NCBI RefSeq assembly: GCF_023015885.1
Contig: NZ_JALKBE010000004.1
Location: forward strand, 186,001-250,000
DNA length: 64,000 nt
From: Aliiroseovarius sp. S1123
GTDB taxonomy: Bacteria > Pseudomonadota > Alphaproteobacteria > Rhodobacterales > Rhodobacteraceae
Reading direction: 5' to 3'
Every line of letters begins with the position of its first letter. The first letter of the stretch is position 1. The notes beneath the pieces were generated by a model. The model did not search any database. It had not been told where the DNA came from and saw nothing but the letters and a program-made list of their open reading frames with translations. Positions 47,528 through 56,908 of the stretch are shown piece after piece. The translations under genes were made by a program, and so were the position numbers.

Positions 47528-49910
47528 ACGCGTCTTTGTGCGTCTCGCCGCCGTGGGCGGCCGCCAGGTCAAGGCCGAGTTGCAGGGCATCGGCGATGCC
47601 GGGGCCCGTGGCCTCGGCCGTCTGTCGCGCGAGGTCGATGTGGCCAATGCACGCCTTGCTGCCTTCACGCGCCGGGCCACGATCGCAGCCGCGGCGGCAG
47701 GTGCCGCTGTGGTGGCGGCAGGTGCTGCAATGATCCGCTCGGGGCTGCAAACCATCGACGAGACCGCCAAATTGGCGCAATCGCTGGATACAACCGTCGA
47801 AAGCCTGCAGGTGCTGGAGCGGGCCGCTGACCTCTCGGGCGTCTCCATGGGCAATGTCGAGCAGGCAACGGTGCAGCTGACACGGCGGCTTAGCCAGGCT
47901 GCCGCAGGTGCGGGCCCTGCCGTCGATGCGCTGGACCGCCTTGGGCTGTCGGTCAGCGAGTTGCAAAATCTGCCGCTCGATCAGCGCATCGCTTTGATCC
48001 AGGACCGGCTGGCGGAGTTCGTGCCCGAGGCAGAGCGTGCAGCTGTCGCCTCGCAGCTCTTTGGCGATCGCGCGGCCCTCGTGTTCACGCGCATTGATAC
48101 CGCGACGCTGCGCCAGGCCACCGCTGATGTGAATGATTTTGGCATTGTTGTCTCCGAGCAGGACGCGGACCAGATTGAGCGCACCAACGACGCGATCTCG
48201 CGCCTCGGCCTAATCTGGCGCGGCGTCTCAAACCAGCTGGCGGTCGCTGCCGCGCCCGCGCTTGAGGCGGTGGCAGATGCGCTGGCGGCTATGGCGCGCA
48301 CCACCGGGCCTCTTGGAAGTGCCATTCAGGGTCTGTTTGAGAACATCGGACGGCTGACCACATTCGCCGTGGCCTTCGCAGGCGTGATGGCGGGCCGCTG
48401 GGTGGCTGGGCTTGTGGCCGCGACCTTCTCGGTCAGCGGTCTGGTGACCAGCCTGGTCTTCTTGCGGGCCGCACTGATCCGCACCGGCATCGGGGCACTG
48501 ATCGTTGGCGCGGGCGAGCTGGTCTACCAGTTCACGCGGCTTGTGGCCGGTGCGGGCGGCTTTGGCAATGCGCTGGACCTGCTCAAGGACGTGGCGGTCG
48601 AGGTCTGGGACCGGGTATCGCTTAGCGCAGATGCGGCTTGGGCACGCGTGGAAGCCGGATGGGCCACAGCGCAGGCTGGTATTTATGACGGTCTGCAAGA
48701 TGCAACAGCGGCGGTGGTCGGTTGGGCAAACAGCACCGTCAACACCTTCGAGGGCACGTTCCTTGCCGTGCAGGCCATCTGGGGCGCGCTGCCGGATGTG
48801 TTCGACCGGGTTGGGGCCCTTGCGATCAATGGCCTTGTCGAGGTCATGCAGACCGGCATTGCAGGCATCACCGAGGCGATCAACGGCGTGCTGACCCTTG
48901 GAGGCCTACGTCCTGAATGGGCCATCGCAGCACCTGATCTCTCGGAATGGAAGTCTGCGGTCCCCGAAGCCGTCAATTTGGGAGAGCGTGCGCGGGAGGC
49001 CTACGACAGCGCCTTCTCGGACAATCCCTTCCAGGTGCCTGAACTCTTTGGCGGCATGGCAGATGATGCGCGCGATCGGGCAGCAGGCTATTCCGAGGCG
49101 GCAGGCATGCTGTCAGACGCAGCTTCGCGCCCCATGACCGCCTGGCAGGCACTGAAGGATGCCATTTCTGGCGCGGGCGATGAAGGCGGCGCAGCGCTGG
49201 AAAGTGGCGCCAATTCAGCGGACCGGTTCAACGATGCGCTGGAGGAGACCGAGGGACAGGCCGGGCGCGCAGGTGGTGCGGCAAAGCAGGCGGGCGCCGA
49301 CGCAGCGGAGGGTGCAGGGGCAGCCGCCACTGGCTGGCAGGCCGTGGTGAATGCGGTCAGCGAATACGCGAACAAAGCCCGCGATGTAGGTGCAGACATC
49401 GGCAACGTGCTGGTGAGCGCGTTTCAAAGTGCGGAAGATGCGATTAGGAACTTCGTAAAGACCGGCAAGCTGGACTTCAAAGGCCTGGTTACATCGATGA
49501 TCGCGGACCTCGCGAAGCTCGGCGCGCGCAAGTTCATCCTAGGCCCCATCGCCAATGCCCTCTCCGGCGCGCTGGGCAACCTCGGCGGCATGTTTGCCGG
49601 TGTCTTCCACCAGGGCGGTATTGTCGGTGGTCCTGCGCCCTTGCGCATGGTGCCTGCCATGGCATTCGCCAACGCGCCCCGGATGCACGAGGGTGGCTGG
49701 GCTGGGCTCAAATCAGACGAGGTCCCGGCGATCCTGCAGCGTGGCGAACGCGTTCTGTCCCGCCGAGAAACGCGGGACTTCGGCGGCAACAATGGTGGCA
49801 GCGTGACAGTCAACATCCAGACCCGCGACGCGGAGAGCTTTCGGCAGAGCCGTACGCAGGTCGCCGCCGATATCGCTCGCGCGGTCTCCATGGGCCGGAG
49901 GGGCATGTAA
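47517..49910 (+). CDS. Tail tape measure protein
   Basis: A 798-residue protein whose length sets tail length. The start MADKRVFVRLAAVGG at 47517 has GGAGGG just upstream and overlaps the chaperone frame by 11 bases. The N-terminal part is coiled (VKAELQGIGDAGARGLGRLSREVDVANARLAAFTRRAT) and contains a hydrophobic stretch AAAAAGAAVVAAGAAMI; SLDTTVESLQVLERAADLSGVSMGNVEQ and membrane-like helices near residues 275-330 follow. The C-terminal end (GGIVGGPAPLRMVPAMAFANAPRMHEGGWAGLKSDEVPAILQRGERVLSRRE) is the conserved tape measure/lambda-H type tail. At this length a tail of roughly 120 nm would be expected by the usual rule; that is inference. Confidence 0.92.
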   Translation: MADKRVFVRLAAVGGRQVKAELQGIGDAGARGLGRLSREVDVANARLAAFTRRATIAAAAAGAAVVAAGAAMIRSGLQTIDETAKLAQSLDTTVESLQVLERAADLSGVSMGNVEQATVQLTRRLSQAAAGAGPAVDALDRLGLSVSELQNLPLDQRIALIQDRLAEFVPEAERAAVASQLFGDRAALVFTRIDTATLRQATADVNDFGIVVSEQDADQIERTNDAISRLGLIWRGVSNQLAVAAAPALEAVADALAAMARTTGPLGSAIQGLFENIGRLTTFAVAFAGVMAGRWVAGLVAATFSVSGLVTSLVFLRAALIRTGIGALIVGAGELVYQFTRLVAGAGGFGNALDLLKDVAVEVWDRVSLSADAAWARVEAGWATAQAGIYDGLQDATAAVVGWANSTVNTFEGTFLAVQAIWGALPDVFDRVGALAINGLVEVMQTGIAGITEAINGVLTLGGLRPEWAIAAPDLSEWKSAVPEAVNLGERAREAYDSAFSDNPFQVPELFGGMADDARDRAAGYSEAAGMLSDAASRPMTAWQALKDAISGAGDEGGAALESGANSADRFNDALEETEGQAGRAGGAAKQAGADAAEGAGAAATGWQAVVNAVSEYANKARDVGADIGNVLVSAFQSAEDAIRNFVKTGKLDFKGLVTSMIADLAKLGARKFILGPIANALSGALGNLGGMFAGVFHQGGIVGGPAPLRMVPAMAFANAPRMHEGGWAGLKSDEVPAILQRGERVLSRRETRDFGGNNGGSVTVNIQTRDAESFRQSRTQVAADIARAVSMGRRGM

Positions 49911-50539
49911 TGGCGTTTCACGAGGTGCGATTCCCCGACAACATCAGCCGCGGCGCGCGCGGCGGGCCACAGCGCCGCACGCAAATTGTCGAGCTTGCTT
50001 CTGGTCACGAGGAGCGGAACGCTTCCTGGTCTGCATCCCGACGCCGCTACGACGTCTCCTACGGGATCCGGCGCGCGGATGATCTGCACGCGGTGGTCGC
50101 CTTCTTTGAGGCCCGCCTCGGGCGGCTCTACGGCTTCCGGTTCAAGGATTGGGCAGATTACAAATCCTGCGCGCCCTCAAAGGGCGTTTCTGAGATGGAT
50201 CAGCTGATCGGCAACGGCGATGGCGAGACCACAGCGTTCGCGCTGACCAAAGCCTATGGCACTGCGCCCCACATCTACCAGCGCCGGATCGAAAAGCCAG
50301 TGGCGGACTCTGTGCGCGTTGCCTTGGGCGGTGCCGAGCAGTTCAACGGCTGGTCGAGCGACCCCACCACCGGAATCGTTACGTTTGAGGTCGCCCCCGA
50401 TCCGGGCGTCGTCCTCACTGCCGGGTTCGCCTTCGACGTCCCCGTCCGCTTCGACAGCGATCTGATGGACGTCACCCTCGATATCGAGCGCCTCGGCTCG
50501 ATCACCTCAATCCCGCTTGTGGAACTCCGCCTCAGCTAA
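49910..50539 (+). CDS. DUF2460 distal tail protein (GTA gp12 homologue)
   Basis: A 209-residue protein beginning MAFHEVRFPDNISRGARGGPQRRTQIVELASGHEERNASWSASRRRYDVSYGIRRADDL and containing RLYGFRFKDWADYKS, the hallmark of DUF2460. It is homologous to ORFg12 of the Rhodobacter capsulatus gene transfer agent, the distal tail protein. Its ATG shares one base with the tape measure stop (TAATG). In GTAs the gp13 homologue follows directly; here 6.4 kb of other genes come first. Confidence 0.92.
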   Translation: MAFHEVRFPDNISRGARGGPQRRTQIVELASGHEERNASWSASRRRYDVSYGIRRADDLHAVVAFFEARLGRLYGFRFKDWADYKSCAPSKGVSEMDQLIGNGDGETTAFALTKAYGTAPHIYQRRIEKPVADSVRVALGGAEQFNGWSSDPTTGIVTFEVAPDPGVVLTAGFAFDVPVRFDSDLMDVTLDIERLGSITSIPLVELRLS

Positions 50540-50550
50540 GGACCCCGCCC

Positions 50551-52521
50551 ATGCAAACCTATACGCCCCTTGAGCATCGCCCGGGCGACACGCCCCAGCT
50601 GTACGACATTGACGGCGGCCTCGTCACGCAGAACGCAAACGGCAAAGTCGTCCGCCTCAATTCCAGCCAGCAGGTCACAGCCGTCGCGCCAGTGCCGATC
50701 GAGGCCGAGGAACGCTATGCATTCCGCGCGGTGTTTCGGCGTGCCACCAACAGCCCCGATCCGTCCGACGACGCTATTGCCTGCGGCATCGACTGGCTGG
50801 CGGCGGACAAGACCGTGCTGTCCAGCACGACCGTGAACACCATCCTGAACTTCAGCGTCGCCAATGGGCGCCGCGAGGTCCGCACCTCGGTCGTGGCGGA
50901 AGCCGATGGCCCCTCCAGCGTCGTGGCCCCAATCGGCGCACGCTACGCCATTCCCTGGGTGCGCACGTTCGGGATCAACCACGCCACCGACGTCGAGGTC
51001 TGCAGCCTCGAGCGGCTGCCCTTTGTCTCGCTGCCCGTCGCGCGCACATTCTATGTCACCATGGACGGCAAGGACCTCAACGAGGGCTCCTCGCTGACCG
51101 CACCCTTGGCCAGCATTGCCGAGGGCCTCGCGCGCGCTGCAGCCCTCGCGTTGCCCGCCATCGTGATCGTCCAGCCTGGCGAATACATCGTGCCGCCAGA
51201 TACGGTGATCCCCGCCAATTGCACCCTTTACGGCTACGACCTGCGCGTCACCAAGCTGAGCCTGCCGCCCGGCCAAGAGGTGAACAACATGTTCCAGATG
51301 TCCAACGGCATCAAAGCCCGCGGCTTCACCTTCGCAAATCTGCGCCATGAGCCCTACACCCTGGCGGGCGGGCCACCGCAAAAGGGCTGGGCCTTCGTCT
51401 TCAAGCCCGGCGAGCTGCTCACGCGATCGCCCTATATCGCCGATTGCTCGCAGCTGCATGGCTTCACCCAAGACCAGATGGCCCTGCCCATCGACAAAGC
51501 CGCAGGCAATCCCCTGATGCCGCGCGGCGGGGGCAACCTGCTGGCCGACGGCTCGGTGCTGGCGCCTTCCTCCCCGCTGCGCTCGGTCGTGGTCGACAGC
51601 TTTACCGCGATCAACCCCAATGGCGTGGGCTATGCCGTCACCCGCAACGCCTTTGTCCAGCTGGTCTCGGTCTTCACCAACTGGGCCCGCGTCGGCCTTT
51701 GGGCCCATGACGGCGGCCAGATCACCGTCGCCAACTCCAACAACACTTTTGGCGATTACGCGCTGGCGGCGACCGGGTTTCGCAACACGGTCCAGATCGA
51801 AGGGCTGGCCGATACCGGCGTGCTGGCCACGCACACCGCTGCCGCCAACACTCTAACCGCTCAGACCGAGGCCATCATCACCGCCCTGATGGGCACGCGC
51901 TATCCAACCCTTGCAGGCTTCAATGGCCTCTCTGACCGCGACAAGGCCTTCACCGAGCGGGACACCCGCACCCTGCTGCGCAGTCTCATCAATGATCTCC
52001 GCTCAGGCCAGGACCGCGGCGCGCAGTCCTTTGCCAAAGGGCTCTTTGACTGGAACGCCAATTACGCCTTTTCCGTCGCCCTCGTGCCGCTGTTTCTGGC
52101 TACTTGGGAGCAGGTCCGCCTCGAGCTGGTCGACAGAATCACCAACAACGCGGCACAGGCGATGATCACCGCCATGATCGGATTAATTTCGGATGTCATC
52201 ATGCGCCCGCAGGATTACCGTGTGGGCTTTGCCTCCGTGATCGAGGCTACCGGCCAGCAGTTCAGCTACGCAGGCTCCGGCGTCAATTACAACGCGCTGC
52301 CCTTCAGCCAGCGTGGCACCGGCCGCGCCCCCGATCCCGCCAGCACCCTGCTCAAGACCGGCGGTGGCCGGATCTATGCCACCTTCTCCACCGAGGTCGG
52401 CGACACCTATCTCGGCGAAGACCTGCGGGTGGATTTCGAGCGCAACACCATCGAAGGCCAGGCCTTCTCGCGCGGTGTCCAGAACATCGCGCTTCCCCTC
52501 ATCATCGGTCTCGGAGCCTGA
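50551..52521 (+). CDS. Tail fibre/appendage protein, beta-helix type
   Basis: A 656-residue structural protein. The N-terminal 150 residues look like a virion-anchoring jelly-roll (QTYTPLEHRPGDTPQLYDIDGGLV). Residues about 165-430 fit a right-handed beta-helix: FYVTMDGKDLNEGSSLTAPLASIAEGLARA is the usual DG..DN.G...AP..SI..A entry motif seen in pectate-lyase-like and phage structural proteins, then short repeated strands (IADCSQLHGFT, VVVDSFTAINPNGVGYAVTRNAFVQLVSVFTNWARVGLWAHDGGQITVANSNNTFGDYAL). A helical C-terminal part follows. Likely a receptor-binding or glycan-binding appendage; enzymatic activity is not evident. Confidence 0.75.
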   Translation: MQTYTPLEHRPGDTPQLYDIDGGLVTQNANGKVVRLNSSQQVTAVAPVPIEAEERYAFRAVFRRATNSPDPSDDAIACGIDWLAADKTVLSSTTVNTILNFSVANGRREVRTSVVAEADGPSSVVAPIGARYAIPWVRTFGINHATDVEVCSLERLPFVSLPVARTFYVTMDGKDLNEGSSLTAPLASIAEGLARAAALALPAIVIVQPGEYIVPPDTVIPANCTLYGYDLRVTKLSLPPGQEVNNMFQMSNGIKARGFTFANLRHEPYTLAGGPPQKGWAFVFKPGELLTRSPYIADCSQLHGFTQDQMALPIDKAAGNPLMPRGGGNLLADGSVLAPSSPLRSVVVDSFTAINPNGVGYAVTRNAFVQLVSVFTNWARVGLWAHDGGQITVANSNNTFGDYALAATGFRNTVQIEGLADTGVLATHTAAANTLTAQTEAIITALMGTRYPTLAGFNGLSDRDKAFTERDTRTLLRSLINDLRSGQDRGAQSFAKGLFDWNANYAFSVALVPLFLATWEQVRLELVDRITNNAAQAMITAMIGLISDVIMRPQDYRVGFASVIEATGQQFSYAGSGVNYNALPFSQRGTGRAPDPASTLLKTGGGRIYATFSTEVGDTYLGEDLRVDFERNTIEGQAFSRGVQNIALPLIIGLGA

Positions 52522-52525
52522 ACCT

Positions 52526-52939
52526 ATGGTCACCATCACCACACCGCGTCCACCCCTCAATCTGTTCGAGGTCGTCCGTGCAGAAATCGGCGTCGAGTGG
52601 ACGACCATCTATGACGTGCCCGACTACCTGATCCCCGCCGAGGGTCCAAACCCTGCGCGCAGCATCGGCACCGCCGCCATCATGACTGGCGTGCTGATCA
52701 CCCCCACCGCTGAGGCCGCCGTGCGCGTCTCGATCCGGATCCTCGCGCTCAATAACACATCCTGGCTTTTGCTGGACCGCGCCTTCGCCCCCGCAGGTGA
52801 TGTTCTCTCCATCGGGCTCGATCGCCAGGTGCTGCGCGCGGGCGAGCGTTTCCAGATGAAGGTTGAGGCCAGCGAGACCGCCATCGCGCATTTCTCCTTC
52901 ATCCTCAACCAACGCGAAGATTTCACGGTGATCGCATGA
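52526..52939 (+). CDS. Phage structural protein (137 aa)
   Basis: Starts MVTITTPRPPLNLFEVVRAEIGVEWTTIYDVPDYLIPAEG five bases after the fibre stop. Strand-rich, with VSIRILALNNTSWLLLDRAFAPAGDVLSIGLDRQVLRAGERFQMKVEASETAIAHFSF, the pattern of a small virion collar or fibre-attachment protein. Translationally coupled (ATGA) to the repeat fibre that follows, so it may be its chaperone or base. Confidence 0.65.
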   Translation: MVTITTPRPPLNLFEVVRAEIGVEWTTIYDVPDYLIPAEGPNPARSIGTAAIMTGVLITPTAEAAVRVSIRILALNNTSWLLLDRAFAPAGDVLSIGLDRQVLRAGERFQMKVEASETAIAHFSFILNQREDFTVIA

Positions 52940-55806
52940 GCATCCTGCGCTATGCCACAGGCCGCGGCCGCTTTGTCGGCCAGTCCCTCATCTACCCCGT
53001 CCCGATCCCGCTGGATGCTGCGCAGTACTTCGGGGCGGCGGTGGTGGGCGAGAACGGCCAGTTCTATTATTCCAACGGGCTCGAATGGATCGTACCCATC
53101 GAGGATAACGAGATCCTGCGTCCCTCGGCCCTCGTGCCCTTCAGCGTCGATGAGCGCACCCAGCTGCGCCTGACCACGTTTCGCTCGCCTGCGGGCCTTG
53201 AGCAGATCGGCACCATCTTCGAGATTTCCACCAATGGCGCGGATTTCGAGGGATCGCTGACGCGGATCGTTCCGGGTTTTGGCAATGCCTATCAGATCGA
53301 GTTTCCCGAGGACGGCTTTGGCCCCGGTGACCGCGTGCTCTGGCGCGCGGCCTATACCGGCACCGGCGGGGCGCAATCGAACTTCTCGGTTCCCTATGCG
53401 CAGACCTTTCCGGACCTGATCTCGCGCCCCAGCCCAATAACCCGCGAGAATGCCATCACCGGCACCGTGCGTGTGACGGATTTCGAGAGCGCCGCGATCT
53501 TCGGCTATGGCTATGCCGAGACCCAGACCGAGTTCTATGCTGCAGACGCCACGCCGGGTATCGACGCACCCCTGATCACCGTGACCCAGACCGGCGGAGC
53601 GATCACCACTGTGCCGATCCCGGCTTTGGAACCTGCCCAAAACTATCTCTGGCGCGCGCGTTATGGCGGGCGGCTCAATGCGGCCGCACCCGTGATCTAC
53701 TCGGCCTGGTCGAGCCCGCGCAGCTTTTTTCTGGGCGCGGCCTCACTGATCCTGACCTATGATCTGGAGCTCGCCACTGCGCGCACAATCTACATTCCCC
53801 TCGGCGGCGGCACCGTGAACAACCCGCTCGATGTCACCATCGATTGGGGCGATGGCACCAGCGAGCGCTACACCACGGCCGGGATCAAACCGCATCTCTA
53901 CGCCGAAGGCGCAGGCCCACGCGTCACCGTCACCATCACCGGGCGTCTGGATTGGTATGGCACCACCCAGCCAATCGATCAGGCCGGATTGGTGCGCGTC
54001 GAGAATATCGGCTTTGCCATGGGGCTCACGTCTTTGCGCGGCGCGTTTCGCCAGACCACCACGGCGCTGGACTACATTACCCCCAACATCCCCGAGACCG
54101 TCACCAGCTTTGAGGAGCTGTTACAAGAAAGCCTCTGTGCGGCCGACCTGCGCGACATGGACACGCGCAACATCACCACACTGCGTCGCATCTTTTTTCG
54201 CTCCGACGGCACCGGCCCCAATTGCGCAAACTGGGACGTCGGCCGCGTCGAGGACGTGTTTCAGGCTTTCGCCGACAGCCAGATGAACAGCTCGTTCTCC
54301 CTTGGCAATTGGGAAAGCCTCACCTCGATGGAAGAGATGTTTGTCCAGACCATCGGTGATTACTACGGCGGTCGTGACGGCCGCGTGCGCTTCAACCAGC
54401 CCATCGGCTATTGGGACGTCAGCCGCATCACTAACATGCGGCTGATGTTCGGCTGCACCATGCGCGCCAATGCGGGCAAGATCGGGGCCGACTTCAACCA
54501 GCCGATCAACGGCTGGGACGTGCGCGCGGTTCAGAGTTTTGAGGGGTTCATGGGGCATCTCGGCAATCCGGGGATCAGCCTGAACACCCATGCTTTCAAT
54601 CAGCCCTTGAGCCAGTGGAACACCTCTGCCGCAACCAACATGACCCGCATGTTCGCGCTCGCCCGCAGTTTCAACCAGGACATATCCGGCTGGAATACCG
54701 CCAATGTCACCACCATGGCCGGGATGTTCCGCGGTGTGGCGGGGGTGCACGGGTTCAACCGCAGCCTCAATGCCTGGGACGTCTCAAACGTTATCGACAT
54801 GAGTGAGATGTTCTCCTTTAGCGATTACAATCAGCCGCTGGGAGCCTGGAACGTCGCAAACGTCACCACCATGCGCGCGATGTTTCTCAGCGGGCTGTTC
54901 AACCAGCCGATTGGGGCGTGGGTCGTTTCAAGCGTCACCGACATGGCCTTCATGTTCGCCTCCGCCAGCACCAACCAGCAACGCGCCTTCTTCGATCAGG
55001 ACATCGGGGCGTGGGATGTGTCATCTGTCACCGACATGGAGGCAATGTTTGGCGCGGTCGGCGCTGGCAGTGACCAGCGGGCGGACTTCAACAACGGCGG
55101 CAGCCCGTCCATCTCCGGTTGGGATGTCTCCAATGTAGCCACCATGCGCGCCATGTTCCGCTCGGGCGACAGTGGCAGCCGCAATCCCTATCATCGGTTC
55201 AATCAGCCCATTGGCGCCTGGAATGTCGCCAATGTCACCAGCATGCGCGACATGTTCCGTGGCTACCGCCAGAGCTTCGATCAGGACATCTCGCAATGGC
55301 CACTTCGGCCTGCAGGCGTCGATCTGGCGGATTTCATGGCAGTTGATGTCGATCGCGCGTTTTCCGAAGCCAACTATTCGCGCCTGCTCACGGGGTGGGC
55401 CAATCGCGTTGATGCCGTCAGCGGGCCGTTTCTCGTGCCCTTCGGCACGGCCGACCGGGTCTACAACACCACCGTCTACCAACCCGCCTCGCGCTTTACG
55501 AATGCGGACGATGCGCGTGTGTTTCTGGTCGCACCCCGCAGCGTCTCGGTCGCGGGCGCGTCCACCGTGGACGCGGACGGCACATACACCTTCGACGCCG
55601 CAACCGGCCTCTATGCCAAGGCGACCGGCTGGTACTTCCTCAAACTGGGCTCAACCTGGACCCTCTATGACGCGACTGATGCCCCCCAGGCCAGCGGGGA
55701 CGCCAATCTGCCATGGGAGGTGACAGCCTGGACCGGCGTTTTGAGCACCGCAACGCTGCGCAACGCGGGCGCGGCCTGGACCATCACGGGAGATATCGCA
55801 GCATGA
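52936..55806 (+). CDS. Tail fibre with BspA-type (DUF285) repeats
   Basis: A 956-residue protein. The first 270 residues contain two fibronectin-like domains (LEQIGTIFEISTNGADFEGSLTRIVPG; WRARYGGRLNAAAPVIYSAWSS). After a linker domain with LDVTIDWGDGTSERYTTAGIKPHLYAEGAGPRVTVTITGRLDW, a long array of BspA-like DUF285 repeats runs from about 350 to 810: F(N/D)QxIxxWxVSxVTxMxxMF, for example FNQPIGYWDVSRITNMRLMF and FNQDISGWNTANVTTMAGMF. A compact C-terminal domain ends the protein. DUF285 proteins usually bind surfaces. It is probably the main receptor-binding fibre. Confidence 0.85.
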   Translation: MSILRYATGRGRFVGQSLIYPVPIPLDAAQYFGAAVVGENGQFYYSNGLEWIVPIEDNEILRPSALVPFSVDERTQLRLTTFRSPAGLEQIGTIFEISTNGADFEGSLTRIVPGFGNAYQIEFPEDGFGPGDRVLWRAAYTGTGGAQSNFSVPYAQTFPDLISRPSPITRENAITGTVRVTDFESAAIFGYGYAETQTEFYAADATPGIDAPLITVTQTGGAITTVPIPALEPAQNYLWRARYGGRLNAAAPVIYSAWSSPRSFFLGAASLILTYDLELATARTIYIPLGGGTVNNPLDVTIDWGDGTSERYTTAGIKPHLYAEGAGPRVTVTITGRLDWYGTTQPIDQAGLVRVENIGFAMGLTSLRGAFRQTTTALDYITPNIPETVTSFEELLQESLCAADLRDMDTRNITTLRRIFFRSDGTGPNCANWDVGRVEDVFQAFADSQMNSSFSLGNWESLTSMEEMFVQTIGDYYGGRDGRVRFNQPIGYWDVSRITNMRLMFGCTMRANAGKIGADFNQPINGWDVRAVQSFEGFMGHLGNPGISLNTHAFNQPLSQWNTSAATNMTRMFALARSFNQDISGWNTANVTTMAGMFRGVAGVHGFNRSLNAWDVSNVIDMSEMFSFSDYNQPLGAWNVANVTTMRAMFLSGLFNQPIGAWVVSSVTDMAFMFASASTNQQRAFFDQDIGAWDVSSVTDMEAMFGAVGAGSDQRADFNNGGSPSISGWDVSNVATMRAMFRSGDSGSRNPYHRFNQPIGAWNVANVTSMRDMFRGYRQSFDQDISQWPLRPAGVDLADFMAVDVDRAFSEANYSRLLTGWANRVDAVSGPFLVPFGTADRVYNTTVYQPASRFTNADDARVFLVAPRSVSVAGASTVDADGTYTFDAATGLYAKATGWYFLKLGSTWTLYDATDAPQASGDANLPWEVTAWTGVLSTATLRNAGAAWTITGDIAA

Positions 55807-56378
55807 CCAACAGTTTCACGGCAACCGAGCAGACCTTCTGGATCGCGCATTCCGAAGGCGCGCTTGAACACGGCATCCTTGATCCGGGCACACGGATCGA
55901 TACTGGGCAGGCATATCTTGAGACCTACACCTCCGCACGGGCCTGGACCCTCCGGATTGCAGCACTCCGCAAGGATTATGTCAGCGCGGTCGCCGCATGG
56001 CGCGAGACTCTGCGCCTGCGCGATCCGTTTGCAATGCTGGCCGATCATCGCTGGCGACATGAGACCGCGGGTCTTGATCTGCCGGGCGGGCAGCGCATCC
56101 AGACCACACGCGAAAGCCAGGCGCAAATCACCGCAATGGTCAATTCGCTGCAGATGGGCCTCATTTCCGAACCCGTCACCTACAAGCTCGACAGCGGATG
56201 GGCAGAGTTGACTGCGGCTGAAGTGACAGCGGTGGCGCAGGCGGTGGGCGGCCATGTCAAAGCCTGCTTCAGGGCCGAGCGCGGAGTGGCGGCGCAGCTT
56301 GAGGCCATGGTCGACTCCGAGAGCGCCGATGTGGCCGGGCTATTCGAGGCAGCATACCTTTTGGAGGTGACGCAATGA
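55803..56378 (+). CDS. Tail-fibre-associated protein (DUF4376-like)
   Basis: A 191-residue protein starting with an ATGA overlap. The C-terminal half, RIQTTRESQAQITAMVNSLQMG and WAELTAAEVTAVAQAVGGHVKACFRAERGVAAQLEAM, matches the DUF4376 pattern (helical, found in fibre assembly proteins of phages). It probably helps fold or attach the preceding fibre. It is coupled by ATGA to the heme-oxygenase-like gene. Confidence 0.65.
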   Translation: MTNSFTATEQTFWIAHSEGALEHGILDPGTRIDTGQAYLETYTSARAWTLRIAALRKDYVSAVAAWRETLRLRDPFAMLADHRWRHETAGLDLPGGQRIQTTRESQAQITAMVNSLQMGLISEPVTYKLDSGWAELTAAEVTAVAQAVGGHVKACFRAERGVAAQLEAMVDSESADVAGLFEAAYLLEVTQ

Positions 56379-56908
56379 CCCTGTTTGAAGCCACGCGTGA
56401 TCAGCATCACGCTTGCGAGCAACATCCGCTGGGGCGTCGCATGGCGGCAGGCAATATCACCCGCGCCGAGTGGGCGGCCTGGCTGAATGCGTTTCGAACG
56501 CTGCACCAAGTGGTTGATCTGGCGCTGCCTGCGGATATGCAACGCGATACGCTGTTGGCTGCGGACCTGTCCGTCCTGCCGTCGGTGCCTCCAAGTCGGG
56601 CGGCGCTGCGGTTTGCGCTTGATCTTTGTGGGGTGGACACGACCGGCGCGGCTTATGTGCTGCACGGCGCGCACCGCTCAGGCGGGCGGGTTCTTGCCCC
56701 GACGCTGGTCAAGCGCGGTCTGCCCTGTGCGCACATTACCTACCGAGATCCCGAGGCTGTGCAGGCCTGGGTCAAGCAGACCCGCGGCCGAGATGATCTC
56801 GCTTCGCAGGCAAGAGCAACCTTCGCATGCTTGCTGGCCGTGATGGACGAGATCATCGCGCGTGAAGATTTAGCAGCGCCAGTCGCAGAGGTGGAGAGCC
56901 AACAATGA
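56375..56908 (+). CDS. Heme-oxygenase-like protein
   Basis: A 177-residue helical protein. The N terminus TLFEATRDQHHACEQHPLGRRMAAGNITRAEWAAWLNAFRTLHQVVD has the position and spacing of the first two helices of heme oxygenases, with His 11/12 at the place of the proximal heme ligand. LLAADLSVLP matches the L..DL..LG segment, and AAYVLHGAHRSGGRVLAPTL matches the YV.EGS.LGG distal helix. A final helix is RATFACLLAVMDEIIAR. It lies in the tail operon, overlapping both neighbours by ATGA. Whether it binds heme is unknown; it could also be a structural protein using this fold. Confidence 0.65.
   Translation: MTLFEATRDQHHACEQHPLGRRMAAGNITRAEWAAWLNAFRTLHQVVDLALPADMQRDTLLAADLSVLPSVPPSRAALRFALDLCGVDTTGAAYVLHGAHRSGGRVLAPTLVKRGLPCAHITYRDPEAVQAWVKQTRGRDDLASQARATFACLLAVMDEIIAREDLAAPVAEVESQQ

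Noticed and set aside
52936-55806. Diversity-generating retroelement acting on the repeat fibre
   Set aside because: No reverse transcriptase, template repeat or Avd gene was seen in the window; the similarity is explained by ordinary DUF285 repeats.
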